Below are positions 25,656 to 34,565 of a stretch of DNA of 46,704 nt, in pieces. Origin of the DNA: JAHHUA01 sp036635475 (lineage in GTDB: Bacteria > Bacillota > Clostridia > Oscillospirales > Ruminococcaceae); contig JAVWQH010000016.1 of assembly GCA_036635475.1 (NCBI GenBank), forward strand, positions 1 through 46,704, written 5' to 3'. The notes beneath the pieces were generated by a model. That model had not been told where the DNA came from. It ran no database searches and saw only the letters and a program-made list of their open reading frames with translations. The first letter of the stretch is position 1; every line of letters begins with the position of its first letter. Made by a program: the position numbers and the translations under genes.

Positions 25656-25665
25656 TTTTTATGAA

Positions 25666-27066
25666 TTATGCTCTAATAAATTCAGAGAATGCTCTGTATG
25701 TTTCGTAAACGTCAAGTTTAGCAACAACTTCCACAGGTGCATGCATTGAAAGAACCGGAACTCCTAAGTCAACTGTGTCAACTCCAAGTTCACCGATATA
25801 TCTAGCAACTGTTCCGCCGCCGCCTTGATCAACTTTACCAAGTTCGCCTGTTTGCCAAACAATGTTTTTATCATCAAGATATTTTCTGATAAATTGCATA
25901 TATTCAGCTGTTGCTTCGTTTGTGCCATTCTTTCCGCCTGAACCTGTATATTTAATCATAACAACACCTTTATTTAAGAAAGATGTATTGTTAATTTCAG
26001 ATACTTCTGGGAATGTTGGGTCAAATGCAGCACTAACGTCAGCAGATAGACATTTTGATTTAGAGAAAACTGTTCTGCTTTCAATTCCATAAGGCTTAGC
26101 CAAATCAGCAACAAAGTAATCCAAATATGCAGCTTGCATACCTGTTGGACCTGTTGAACCAATTTCTTCTCTGTCAGCAAGAATGTTAATCCAAGTTTCA
26201 GTAGGCTTATCGTTTTCAATACTAGCCATAATTGAAGTGTATGCACAAACTCTATCGTCGTGTCCATAAGCTGCAATCATACTTCTGTCAAAGCCTAAAT
26301 CTCTTGCATTGCTTGCAGGAACTAGGTGCAAATCAGCAGACAAGAAGTCAGCTTCAATCATACCATATTTTTGGTTCAAAATATTAAGTATGTTTAGCTT
26401 GATTTTATTGCTTGCTTTATCATCATTAAATGGACGGCTTCCAACTAAAACGTTTAGCTCTTCGCCTGTAATTCCGTCCTTCAATTTTCTTTCGTTTTGG
26501 TCTTTGGAAAGATGTGGTAGCAAATCTGTTATATAGAAAATTGGTTCATCATCTTTGTCGCCAATTGCAACAGTGATTTTTGTTCCGTCTTTCTTAACTA
26601 TAACGCCATGAAGTGACAATGGCAAAGTTACCCATTGATACTTTCTGATACCGCCGTAATAATGTGTCTTCAACAATGTTAATTCATTGTTTTCATACAG
26701 TGGGTTTGGCTTTAGGTCAATACAAGGTGAGTCAATATGGCTTGCCAAGATTCTTGCACCTTCAGTCAATGGCTTAGTTCCAACAACGGCAAAAACCAAA
26801 GCTTTTCCACGATTGTTCATATAAACCTTATCACCTGCAACGTATTTTGTTCCTGGAACAAATTCAACATAACCATGTTCTTTAAGCATAGAAATTGTTG
26901 TTGAAACTGCTTCACGTTCAGTTTTAGCATTATCTAAAAACTTTTTGTAACCTTCGCAGAATTCATCAGCCTTAGCTATTTCTTTCTCCGAAAGGATTTC
27001 ACTTGCGTGTTTACGGTTTAGGCAAAGTTCATCTGCCAAAAGTTGTCCTTTTGTTTTAGTCTCCAT
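25666..27066 (-). CDS. M18 family aminopeptidase
   Basis: This 466-aa protein is a full-length M18 (aspartyl-type) metallo-aminopeptidase. Visible are the metal-site His in LASHIDSPCIDLKPNPLYE, the dinuclear-centre Asp in AYGHDDRVCAY, and catalytic and ligand Glu in ADREEIGSTGPTGMQA. A C-terminal His in VPVLSMHAPVEV completes the set. Such enzymes are large cytosolic oligomers that trim N-terminal acidic or neutral residues. ATG 27066 has GGAGG eight to nine bases upstream. It lies 54 bases downstream of the lytic transglycosylase on the same strand and may be an extra member of that operon. Confidence 0.92.
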   Translation of the reverse strand: METKTKGQLLADELCLNRKHASEILSEKEIAKADEFCEGYKKFLDNAKTEREAVSTTISMLKEHGYVEFVPGTKYVAGDKVYMNNRGKALVFAVVGTKPLTEGARILASHIDSPCIDLKPNPLYENNELTLLKTHYYGGIRKYQWVTLPLSLHGVIVKKDGTKITVAIGDKDDEPIFYITDLLPHLSKDQNERKLKDGITGEELNVLVGSRPFNDDKASNKIKLNILNILNQKYGMIEADFLSADLHLVPASNARDLGFDRSMIAAYGHDDRVCAYTSIMASIENDKPTETWINILADREEIGSTGPTGMQAAYLDYFVADLAKPYGIESRTVFSKSKCLSADVSAAFDPTFPEVSEINNTSFLNKGVVMIKYTGSGGKNGTNEATAEYMQFIRKYLDDKNIVWQTGELGKVDQGGGGTVARYIGELGVDTVDLGVPVLSMHAPVEVVAKLDVYETYRAFSEFIRA

Positions 27067-27120
27067 AGATAGAGCCCTCCTTGCAAAATATATAGTAATT
27101 TCTTGAAAATCAAGAATTGC

Positions 27121-27693
27121 TTACTTAATGTTGTATAAATCCTGATACTTGAGCATAATTTTGTTTATCTTTTCAACATAAGCTTTTGTATCATCAAAGG
27201 GAATATTGACAACTACTCTTCCTTTGCTTGTATCTTGAGAATATTCGTCATTATCCAGCCATTTTATAAGATTGCCCCTGCCTGCATTGTATGCACATAA
27301 GGCATTGTCAACTGTTCCAAATTCGTCAATATGATGCTTTAATAAAAACGCACCATAGTCAACCGCAATCTCAGGTTTTTTAACATCATCAAACGTTAAA
27401 TCGGAATTATCGTTTTTTCGCCATTTTATCCAATCAAAAGTTTGCTCAGTTATTTGTGTTAAACCTACTGCACCCATATTAGAAACAGCATCTGGTTTAA
27501 AACTGCTTTCAGTATAAATAAGTGCAAATAAAAGTGACGGTTGCAAATCATATTTTTTTGCAGAATCCAAAACAATCTCTTTGCATTCCATTGGGTATGC
27601 GTCATCATATAAATTCTTTTCTTGTCGATTTATACCTAAAACGCATATTAATACAATAACAACTATTGCGACAACTGTCAACACTTTTTTCAT
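27121..27693 (-). CDS. Lytic transglycosylase (SLT domain)
   Basis: This 190-aa protein has an N-terminal signal anchor (about residues 4-22) and a soluble lytic transglycosylase domain. The catalytic Glu is in ALIYTESSFKPDAVSNMGAVGLTQI (about 60-84), and the conserved ALCAYNAGRGNLIKWL follows. It cleaves the glycan strands of peptidoglycan to leave 1,6-anhydromuramyl ends, working at the outer face of the membrane. Its start overlaps the coaE stop by four bases (ATGA), which implies translational coupling. Confidence 0.9.
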   Translation of the reverse strand: MKKVLTVVAIVVIVLICVLGINRQEKNLYDDAYPMECKEIVLDSAKKYDLQPSLLFALIYTESSFKPDAVSNMGAVGLTQITEQTFDWIKWRKNDNSDLTFDDVKKPEIAVDYGAFLLKHHIDEFGTVDNALCAYNAGRGNLIKWLDNDEYSQDTSKGRVVVNIPFDDTKAYVEKINKIMLKYQDLYNIK

Positions 27694-28295
27694 AAACTTT
27701 TCTCAACCATTTCTAAAACTTTGAAAGTATTGAATTTTAATTCATCAATATCTTTGTTATTTATTATAACATAATTTGAGCGACTTGTGTAAAATTCTTC
27801 AACATTTTGCGAAACAATTCGCTGTCTGGCTTGTTTATCGCTAATTCTATCTCTTAAAATTATTCGATTAAGCCTGTCCTTTTCGGGTGCTGTTATAGAT
27901 AAAATACCGCTGCAAAGCTTGTCACAGCCACTTTCAAAAAGTGTTGGTGCATCAATTATAATCAGCGGAACTGCTTTCCTTGCTTGTTCAATCAAAAGCT
28001 CTTTGATTTTTTCTCTTATGTATGGAAATGTTATTATGTTTAATCTTCTTAACTTAGATTTATCAGAAAAAACAATATCTGCCAATTTTTCTCGATTAAG
28101 AGAGCCATTGTCATTCAAAATGCTGACACTAAATTCAATTGCTAAATCTGCAAGACACTGTTTGCTATCATTTATAACTTCTTTAGCAACAGTATCGGCA
28201 TCAATTACAGGTAAATTTCGCTGTGCCAAAATTTCTCTCACTGTCGATTTTCCCGCACCTGTCTGACCTGTAAGACCTAAAACATATGTGGACAT
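27690..28295 (-). CDS. coaE: Dephospho-CoA kinase
   Basis: This 201-aa P-loop kinase carries out the last step of coenzyme A synthesis, phosphorylating the 3'-hydroxyl of dephospho-CoA. The Walker A motif is GLTGQTGAGKST (about residues 7-18). IDADTVAKEVI and IIIDAPTLFESG (about 113-124) mark the CoA-binding and DP-type regions. Length fits the family. The ATG has GGAGG ten bases upstream, lying inside the end of sua5. It sits in the tight minus-strand series prfA-sua5-coaE-SLT. Confidence 0.92.
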   Translation of the reverse strand: MSTYVLGLTGQTGAGKSTVREILAQRNLPVIDADTVAKEVINDSKQCLADLAIEFSVSILNDNGSLNREKLADIVFSDKSKLRRLNIITFPYIREKIKELLIEQARKAVPLIIIDAPTLFESGCDKLCSGILSITAPEKDRLNRIILRDRISDKQARQRIVSQNVEEFYTSRSNYVIINNKDIDELKFNTFKVLEMVEKSL

Positions 28296-28300
28296 CTTGT

Positions 28301-29338
28301 CTATTCCTCCAAATCTATTATTTCAAAAGCCGCTGCTCTGATAAGTCTGTTATATACAGCCAATCCTACACCGTCTTGTAAAGGAAGACGTGCATAGACA
28401 ATTCTAGCATTTTTTTCGTCTAATTCACGAAGTTTGAAAAACAAATTATGTGCTTGCTCCAACGAGCTTTTTTCATCGCCATATTCAAGGGAATTTACAG
28501 CCAATCTTGAACTTTCCCCTGTGAATACCAAACCATAAATACCATCTTCATTTAAGTTTTCTATGAAATTTTTGTATTTTTCAAAACTGCCTTTAACTAT
28601 AAAAACTTTTGCGTTTGGTGAATAATGCTTATATTTCATTCCGGGTGAAAGTACTTTCTCGTCATTTTCGAGTTTGTCAGTCACCGCTTGAGCTATATCA
28701 AGTTTTCCGATAACATCTCTGATTTGTTCAGGGGTTATTGCACCCGGTCTTAACAAAACAGGAACATCTCCCAACAAACTTACAACAGTTGATTCCACTC
28801 CAAAGTCGCAGTCCCCCCCATCAATAATTGCGTCAGCCTTGCCTTTCATATCTTCAACGCAATGGCTAAAGGAAGTCGGGCTTGGTTTACCGGAAATATT
28901 AGCTGAGGGTGCTGCGAGAGGAGTTCTTGCTGCCTCAATAATTTTTCTTGCTATTGGGTGAGATGGCATTCTAATTGCAACACTATTAAGCCCACCAGAT
29001 GTAACTTGTGGAACAATATCTTTTTTTGGCAGTATCATCGTAAAAGGACCTGGCCAAAATTTCGAGGCTAGTTTTATTGCTGTTTCCGGCACAACACTAG
29101 CTATTTCATATATCATTTCAAAATTGCTTATGTGCATAATCAGCGGATTGTCCTGTGGGCGTCCTTTTGCTTTGAATATTTTTTCAACTGCTTGAGAATT
29201 AAGCCCATCTGCTGCCAAACCATAAACCGTTTCAGTTGGAATAACAGCTAATCCACCCTCCTGCAAAATTTTTGCGATTTCATTTATTGTGTTTTCATTT
29301 TTGGCTTCATCTAGTGTGTATAACCTTGTGTTAATCAA
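28301..29338 (-). CDS. sua5: Threonylcarbamoyl-AMP synthase (Sua5/YrdC)
   Basis: This 345-aa protein has an N-terminal YrdC domain (about residues 15-205; GGLAVIPTETVYGLAADG, KGRPQDNPLIMHI, LAAPSANISGKPSPTSFSHC, DGGDCDFGVESTVV) and the additional C-terminal Sua5 domain (about 235-340, beginning SPGMKYKHYSP). It makes L-threonylcarbamoyl-AMP from threonine, bicarbonate and ATP, the first step of the t6A37 modification of ANN-decoding tRNAs. The start is TTG 29338, with GGAG about nine bases upstream. It lies between prfA and coaE. Confidence 0.93.
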   Translation of the reverse strand: MINTRLYTLDEAKNENTINEIAKILQEGGLAVIPTETVYGLAADGLNSQAVEKIFKAKGRPQDNPLIMHISNFEMIYEIASVVPETAIKLASKFWPGPFTMILPKKDIVPQVTSGGLNSVAIRMPSHPIARKIIEAARTPLAAPSANISGKPSPTSFSHCVEDMKGKADAIIDGGDCDFGVESTVVSLLGDVPVLLRPGAITPEQIRDVIGKLDIAQAVTDKLENDEKVLSPGMKYKHYSPNAKVFIVKGSFEKYKNFIENLNEDGIYGLVFTGESSRLAVNSLEYGDEKSSLEQAHNLFFKLRELDEKNARIVYARLPLQDGVGLAVYNRLIRAAAFEIIDLEE

Positions 29339-29369
29339 TATTGCATCTCCATTTTAAAACGTTATTAAA

Positions 29370-30446
29370 CTATTTTTGGTCGCTGCTCTTTAGTTTTTCT
29401 GCTTGGTCAAATGTGTTAAGTGCATCAAATAATTCGTTAAGTGAGCCATTCATAACTTGCTCAAGCTTATAAAGAGTTAGACCTATTCTATGGTCAGTAA
29501 TTCTTCCTTGAGGATAGTTATAAGTTCTTATTCTCTCGGAACGGTCACCTGTTCCAACTTGCAATTTTCTTTCAGTTGCAATAAGGTCATTTTGTTCTTG
29601 TTGCTTTTTCTCGAAAATTCTTGAACGCAGAATTTTCATAGCTTTATCTTTATTTTTATACTGGCTTCGTTCATCTTGACATTCAACTACTGTTCCTGTT
29701 GGAAGATGAGTAATTCTGATTGCAGATTCAGTTTTATTAACGTGCTGTCCACCAGCTCCGCCTGCACGATATGTGTCTATTTGCAAGTCACCTGGGTTAA
29801 TTTCAACCTCAACGTCCTCCATTTCAGGCAAAACAGCAACAGTTACTGTTGATGTATGGATTCTGCCTTGAGTTTCTGTTTCAGGAACTCTTTGAACACG
29901 ATGAACTCCACTTTCAAATTTAAGCTTTGAGTATGCTCCATCGCCCTCAATTGAAAAGCTGATTTCTTTAAATCCGCCAACTTCAGTTGGGTTTGAGTTC
30001 AATATTTCAGACTTCCAACCCACTGTTTCAGCATACATTGTGTACATTCTATAAAGTGAATTTGCAAATAAAGATGCCTCATCTCCACCTGCACCACCAC
30101 GAATTTCCACGATAACGTTTTTATCGTCATTATCATCTTTAGGTAAAAGCAGAATTTTTAAATCGTTAGAATATTTTTCAATCAATTCTTGACTTTCTTT
30201 ATATTCTTCATCAACCATTTCTTTAAAATCTTTATCAAGTCCACCCTCATCAAGCATTGCCTTAGCCTCTTCCATTGATTTTTTAGCCTTAGCATACTCT
30301 CTGAATTTCTCTACAATTGGGGTTAGATTTTTGAACTCTTTCATTAGAGATTTATATCTATCTGTGTCACTTACCACATTGGGTTTCATTAGACTTTCAT
30401 TTATTTCTTCATATCTTGCTTCTACTTCTTTTAGTTTATCAAACAT
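29370..30446 (-). CDS. prfA: Peptide chain release factor 1
   Basis: At 358 aa this is full-length RF1, which reads UAA and UAG. The peptidyl-tRNA hydrolysis motif GGQ is in RAGGAGGQHVNKTESA. The codon-recognition loop reads RVPETETQGRIHTSTVTVAV (PxT type, as expected for RF1 rather than the SPF of RF2). The glutamine of GGQ is the usual methylation target; no prmC is next to it in the window. ATG 30446 has GGAGG six bases upstream. It heads the sua5-coaE-SLT series and follows DUF951 by 59 bases. Confidence 0.95.
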   Translation of the reverse strand: MFDKLKEVEARYEEINESLMKPNVVSDTDRYKSLMKEFKNLTPIVEKFREYAKAKKSMEEAKAMLDEGGLDKDFKEMVDEEYKESQELIEKYSNDLKILLLPKDDNDDKNVIVEIRGGAGGDEASLFANSLYRMYTMYAETVGWKSEILNSNPTEVGGFKEISFSIEGDGAYSKLKFESGVHRVQRVPETETQGRIHTSTVTVAVLPEMEDVEVEINPGDLQIDTYRAGGAGGQHVNKTESAIRITHLPTGTVVECQDERSQYKNKDKAMKILRSRIFEKKQQEQNDLIATERKLQVGTGDRSERIRTYNYPQGRITDHRIGLTLYKLEQVMNGSLNELFDALNTFDQAEKLKSSDQK

Positions 30447-30505
30447 ATTTTTCCTCCAAAATTGATTTTATATTATAGTACCAACACATTATCTATTTAA
30501 AATAG

Positions 30506-30700
30506 CTAGCCGTCTTTTCTTATTATTGATTTAATATTTTTTTCGATTTTACTTCTCGGAACCATTAATTCTCGAGAACAATTCGTGCATCTTATTCTGA
30601 AGTCCATGCCTGAACGAAGAACCAAAAATTTATTTTCTCCGCAAGGGTGATTTTTCTTCATTATTAATATGTCACCAACACGTACGTCCAATTCAAGCAT
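30506..30700 (-). CDS. DUF951 domain protein
   Basis: This roughly 60-aa protein matches DUF951: VGDILIMKKNHPCG near the start, RSGMDFRIRCTNC in the middle and REL.VPRSKIEK at the end. The Cys-rich His-Pro-Cys-Gly and Cys-xx-Cys positions suggest a small zinc-ribbon-like fold. The function is unknown; in Firmicutes it often lies near translation or chromosome genes. Start note: GAGAGGAG abuts the ATG at 30700 directly, while an in-frame TTG at codon 4 (30691) is nine bases away from AGGAG, so the real protein may begin there. It precedes prfA in the same orientation. Confidence 0.85.
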   Translation of the reverse strand: MLELDVRVGDILIMKKNHPCGENKFLVLRSGMDFRIRCTNCSRELMVPRSKIEKNIKSIIRKDG

Positions 30701-30920
30701 CTCCTCTCAAATATATTGAAACACATAATCTACACTTCATTATACCAGAAATGACCTACATTTATCAACAGATATTTTATATAATATTTTAATTTCTTAT
30801 TTTTTAAGTTTTATATGCTTTTAAGGTATTAAGAATAAAAAATTTTAATATATATTAAACAGTAACAAATAAAAACACAAAGGAAATTTTATCCTTGCAC
30901 AAAAAAAGGAGGCAATTAAA

Positions 30921-31850
30921 ATGACAAAGTTTAAGCCGGAGGGTTCATTAATTGATACTTTGGAAAATAAACAATATTTTAAAAGTATGACAACCCTTAT
31001 TGACGCATTTCAAAAAGAACTAATTCTTGAAGCAAAAGCTATCGTTTGTGACAGCAATCATAATTTAATAGTTGATTTGGGCTGTACAAAAGGTGTTATT
31101 CCAAGAATTGAGGGTGCAATCGGTATTGAAGACGGTTCAGCAAGAGATATTGCTCTGATTTCAAAAGTCAACAAGCCTGTTTGTTTTGTTATAACAGCTT
31201 TTGAAAAAGACAATGATGGCAAAATGTACCCTATGCTTTCTCGCCGACTTGCTCAAGAAAAATGTATTCAAGAGTATATTTCAAAACTTTCATTAGGCGA
31301 TATTATTGACGCAAAAATCACTCATCTTGAACCCTTCGGTGCGTTTGTTGATATTGGCTTTGGTATTCCCTCTTTAATACCTATTGATGCTATTTCAGTT
31401 TCAAGAATTTCTCACCCCAGTGACCGTTTCGCTGTTGGCGATATGATAAAAGCTGTGGTTAAATCTCGTGAAACCGATAGCAGAATTTCTTTAACTCACA
31501 AAGAACTTCTTGGTAGTTGGGAGGAAAATGCAAGCCTTTTTTCTGCTGGAGAAACTGTTGCGGGAATTATAAGGTCTGTTGAAAGTTACGGAATATTTGT
31601 TGAGCTAACGCCAAACCTTGCCGGACTTGCCGAACCTAAGGAAAATGCTTATCCCGGTCAGCAAGCAAGCGTTTACATAAAAAATCTTATTCCCGATAAA
31701 ATGAAGGTTAAATTGATAATTGTTGATTCTTTCGCAGCAGATTACACACCTAATAATTATCCTTATTTTTTTGATGGTGACCATATGGATTATTGGCGTT
31801 ATTCTCCCAATTATTGCGAAAAAGTTATGGAAACAATATTCAATTCATAA
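30921..31850 (+). CDS. S1 RNA-binding domain protein (ribosomal S1-like)
   Basis: This 309-aa protein resembles short clostridial S1-like proteins. It has a degenerate N-terminal OB-type domain (about residues 30-100), a clear S1 motif from LGDIIDAKITHLEPFGAFVDIGFGIPSLIPIDAIS (about 125-160), and a second one (GETVAGIIRSVESYGIFVELTPNLAGLAEPKE, about 212-243). It probably binds RNA or ribosomes. It is not full-length S1: too few repeats. ATG 30921 has AAAGGAGG eight bases upstream, and the terminator at 31855-31895 follows. It is transcribed away from the DUF951-prfA cluster. Confidence 0.85.
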   Translation: MTKFKPEGSLIDTLENKQYFKSMTTLIDAFQKELILEAKAIVCDSNHNLIVDLGCTKGVIPRIEGAIGIEDGSARDIALISKVNKPVCFVITAFEKDNDGKMYPMLSRRLAQEKCIQEYISKLSLGDIIDAKITHLEPFGAFVDIGFGIPSLIPIDAISVSRISHPSDRFAVGDMIKAVVKSRETDSRISLTHKELLGSWEENASLFSAGETVAGIIRSVESYGIFVELTPNLAGLAEPKENAYPGQQASVYIKNLIPDKMKVKLIIVDSFAADYTPNNYPYFFDGDHMDYWRYSPNYCEKVMETIFNS

Positions 31851-31854
31851 TATA

Positions 31855-31895
31855 AAATCAAGGCAGTTGCAACAATATAGCAACTGCCTTGATTT
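31855..31895. terminator. Hairpin terminator between S1-like and PHP genes
   Basis: A perfect 16-bp stem (AAATCAAGGCAGTTGC at 31855-31870, GCAACTGCCTTGATTT at 31880-31895). The flanking T/A tracts are short, but it sits between convergent genes. Confidence 0.8.
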
Positions 31896-31935
31896 GTAGT
31901 GTTTTGAATTAACAACTTACATCATTTAGTCAATT

Positions 31936-33054
31936 TTATCGCTTATCCAACATTCTTTTTAATGCAATTGCCAATTGGTCAGGGCAAGATGTGGCTTTGC
32001 TTCCACATTTTACATCTTTAAATTTATCAATGACATCTTCAGCTTTCATACCAACAACCAGTTGACTTATTCCCAGAAGATTGCCTTGACAGCCTCCTAA
32101 GAAATGAACTTTGGTGATAACTGCGTTTTCATCAATTTCAATATTAATTTCTTTTGAGCATGTTCCGATTGTAGTATAATTTAACTGCATATGATTTTTC
32201 TCCTTGATTGCAAAGTTTTTTGTTTTGATTAATTCTAAAAGTTTATTCAAGTTATTTTCATCAGTTGTATAACTTCCAATTGGTTCAGGTTCTGATGAAT
32301 AAAAGCCATGAAAATCTGTTCCACCGGTTAGAATTAAATTGTATTTTTTTGCAAGTTGCTCCAACTGTGCTTTTTCTTCGTCTTTACCTCTTGCAGATGG
32401 GTGGTTAATTTCAATTCCATCAATCATTTTATTTTCAGCTAACCGCTCTATTATATCAAAAGAGTTAAATTCAATTGGGTGAGCAACAACTGCAACACCT
32501 CCTGAATTTTTAATGATTTTCACCACTTTTTCAACGTCAGGATATTCAATATGCACATAGCACTTGCCTGTTTTGCAATTAAATAATTCTTTGGATATGT
32601 CCCCATACATTTCAGATGTGTAACCCATATCCAATATCGAATTCATAATATGCTGCTTATAGATAATACCCGATTGTGAGCAATATTTATTAATTTGTTC
32701 TTTTGAAACAGGATAATATTTTTTCACTAACTCAATCATTTTAAGTCCTGATTCATTTCTTCTTTTCAAAGTTTCATCACAAATTTTATTAATCTCTTTT
32801 TTAAGTACAGGTGCGTAGCATAATATATGAACAGGTCTGTTTCGTTCATAATCAAAGCAAGAAATTTCATTTGCCATTATTATTTCAAGTCCAACTCTCT
32901 TCCCTGCTTCACTAGCTCTTTCAACGCCCAAAAAGCTATCGTGGTCAGTTATAGCAAGGTAGCTTAGACCTTTTTCTTTAGCGAAATTAACAATATCTTC
33001 TACGTCCATTGAACCATCAGATGCTCTTGAGTGGCAATGTAAATCGCCTGTCAT
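31936..33054 (-). CDS. PHP-domain phosphoesterase fused to a TSCPD (TIGR03905-type) domain
   Basis: The first part (about residues 1-280) is a PHP phosphoesterase of the RNase AM/TrpH type: DLHCHSRASDG at the start, YLAITDHDSF, GGVAVVAHP, and GGTDFHG near residue 240 as metal ligands. It probably acts on nucleotide 3',5'-bisphosphates or RNA 5' ends. The last 84 residues (289-372, from MQLNYTTIG) form a complete TSCPD-type domain with Cys-rich CSKEI, HFLGGCQGNL and KATSCPDQL, normally a separate protein of about 80 aa. The junction contains AAGGAG (complement 32200-32205) nine bases before an internal ATG at 32190, so the small domain keeps a translation start of its own. Start 33054 gives the natural PHP N-terminus. 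Confidence 0.85.
   Translation of the reverse strand: MTGDLHCHSRASDGSMDVEDIVNFAKEKGLSYLAITDHDSFLGVERASEAGKRVGLEIIMANEISCFDYERNRPVHILCYAPVLKKEINKICDETLKRRNESGLKMIELVKKYYPVSKEQINKYCSQSGIIYKQHIMNSILDMGYTSEMYGDISKELFNCKTGKCYVHIEYPDVEKVVKIIKNSGGVAVVAHPIEFNSFDIIERLAENKMIDGIEINHPSARGKDEEKAQLEQLAKKYNLILTGGTDFHGFYSSEPEPIGSYTTDENNLNKLLELIKTKNFAIKEKNHMQLNYTTIGTCSKEINIEIDENAVITKVHFLGGCQGNLLGISQLVVGMKAEDVIDKFKDVKCGSKATSCPDQLAIALKRMLDKR
32188..32205 (-). promoter_or_regulatory. Internal ribosome-binding site and start for the TSCPD domain
   Basis: On the minus strand AAGGAG (complement 32200-32205) precedes ATG (32188-32190) by nine bases, in frame with the fusion. In the fusion it is read as the linker AIKEKNH. 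It can give a free 84-aa TSCPD protein. Confidence 0.55.
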
Positions 33055-33078
33055 TCTATCATTTCCTCCTCATTATAT

Positions 33079-33756
33079 CTATATCATACCAGTTTCTTTC
33101 ATAGAACTAAAATCATCTTTGCTTACTATAATATGATCAATAAGTTCAAGAGATACTGCATCGAGTTTATCTTTTAGCGATTTCGTTGTTCGCACATCTT
33201 GTGTGGACGGCAGAGCTAAACCTTTTGGGTGATTATGGGATATAATTATCCCTGCTGCACCCACTCGAAGTGCAATTTCAACAATTTTTCTCACAGTAAT
33301 ATTTGTTGCTGATACAATACCTTCCTCGATAATATCACAATATAACAACCGTTTTTGGTTATCTAAACAAACTAAATACACCACCTCATTTGTTCTTCCG
33401 ATATACTTTGGTATGAGATAGTTTGCGGCTTTTTCCGCACTATTAATAACTTTTACCGCTTTTTGTTTATCATTATTATAATATCTGAAAAGTTGAGGCA
33501 TCATCGTAATGAGAGTTGCTGTTGACTCACCAACTCCATCAACCTTTATTAGTTCTTCGTACTTAGCCTCGAAAACTGCTGAAACTGAACCAAATTTATC
33601 TAATAATGAGTGGGCGATTGGTTTTGTATCTTTTTGAGCATATGAATAGAATAATAACAATTCCAGCACATTATAAGGCTCGAAATTTTCAAGTCCTTCA
33701 AGTAAAAACCGCTTTTTCAGTCTTTTTCTATGTCCTTCTTTTTTGTCATCTGCCAT
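33079..33756 (-). CDS. radC: RadC family protein (JAB/MPN domain)
   Basis: This 225-aa protein has an N-terminal helix-hairpin-helix-like region (FEAKYEELIKVDGVGESTATLI) and a C-terminal JAB/MPN domain with the metal motif SHNHPKGLALPSTQD (His-x-His-x10-Asp). The name refers to an old E. coli assignment; a DNA-repair function has not held up, and a deubiquitinase-like or mobile-DNA-related role is only possible. The start at 33756 (MADDKKEG) is preferred because AAAGGG precedes it at about nine bases; a GTG at 33783 has no site. It is encoded upstream of the PHP fusion gene. Confidence 0.9.
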   Translation of the reverse strand: MADDKKEGHRKRLKKRFLLEGLENFEPYNVLELLLFYSYAQKDTKPIAHSLLDKFGSVSAVFEAKYEELIKVDGVGESTATLITMMPQLFRYYNNDKQKAVKVINSAEKAANYLIPKYIGRTNEVVYLVCLDNQKRLLYCDIIEEGIVSATNITVRKIVEIALRVGAAGIIISHNHPKGLALPSTQDVRTTKSLKDKLDAVSLELIDHIIVSKDDFSSMKETGMI

Positions 33757-33814
33757 TTTGCTAAGCCCTTTCAAATAAACCACATTTAACTATTTTATAG
33801 AATTTTATAAATTT

Positions 33815-34339
33815 TTAATCAAAATCTTCAGGTTTTGCCTCTTTTGCTATCTTAAACATTTTAGGATTAACGTGGCAATAACCTGTTGGATTTTTGTCGA
33901 GATAATCTTGATGTTCTTTTGTTGCCTCAACAAAAATCGTCAATGGTTCAACTTCAATTGTAATAGGTGAAGTATATTTAAGGCTTAATTTTTCAATTTC
34001 TTTTTCTATTATAACTCTATCCTCTGTATTTGTGTAATAAACTCCGGTTCTATATTGATCGCCAACATCTTCGCCTTGTTTATTAACACTTGTTGGGTCA
34101 ATAGTGAGAAAATATAGCTTTAAAATAAAGGATAATGGTGCAACATCTGCATCATAGATTACCTTTACTGTTTCCGCAAAACCTGTGTCTTTTTTGCAAA
34201 CATCTTCATAAGTTGGGTCATCGGTTTTGCCATTAGCAAATCCAACTTTTGTTGAAATTATGCCGTTAATTTGTTTAAGAAAATGCTCTGTTCCCCAGTA
34301 ACAGCCACCGGCAATATATATTTCAGAATAATTATTCAT
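33815..34339 (-). CDS. msrA: Peptide methionine sulfoxide reductase A
   Basis: This 174-aa MsrA has the catalytic Cys13 in GGCYWGTE. Tyr replaces the more common Phe (GCFWGTE), a frequent tolerated change. Family stretches KVGFANG, YEDVCKKDTGFAETVKVIYD and DVGDQYRTGVYYT are present, and HQDYLDKNPTGYCH near the end includes a candidate resolving Cys. It reduces methionine-S-sulfoxide in proteins with thioredoxin (a thioredoxin gene lies at 43927). The ATG has GGAG nine bases upstream. Confidence 0.93.
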   Translation of the reverse strand: MNNYSEIYIAGGCYWGTEHFLKQINGIISTKVGFANGKTDDPTYEDVCKKDTGFAETVKVIYDADVAPLSFILKLYFLTIDPTSVNKQGEDVGDQYRTGVYYTNTEDRVIIEKEIEKLSLKYTSPITIEVEPLTIFVEATKEHQDYLDKNPTGYCHVNPKMFKIAKEAKPEDFD

Positions 34340-34565
34340 AAACTCAATCTCCTTAACAATTATACCTTTATTATGAATTATTTTATCGGCTAAGTCAAGA
34401 CTGCTGATAATAATTCAATAATAATTTTACAAAATATATTATTTGTAATAAAATACAGTTTACATTTTTCTCTATAAGGTTGCAATAAATTAAATAAACA
34501 AGTATAATATTTTTGCACTTGATGGCATATGAATGTCATTAAAATTACTTTGGAATGGTGAAAAA

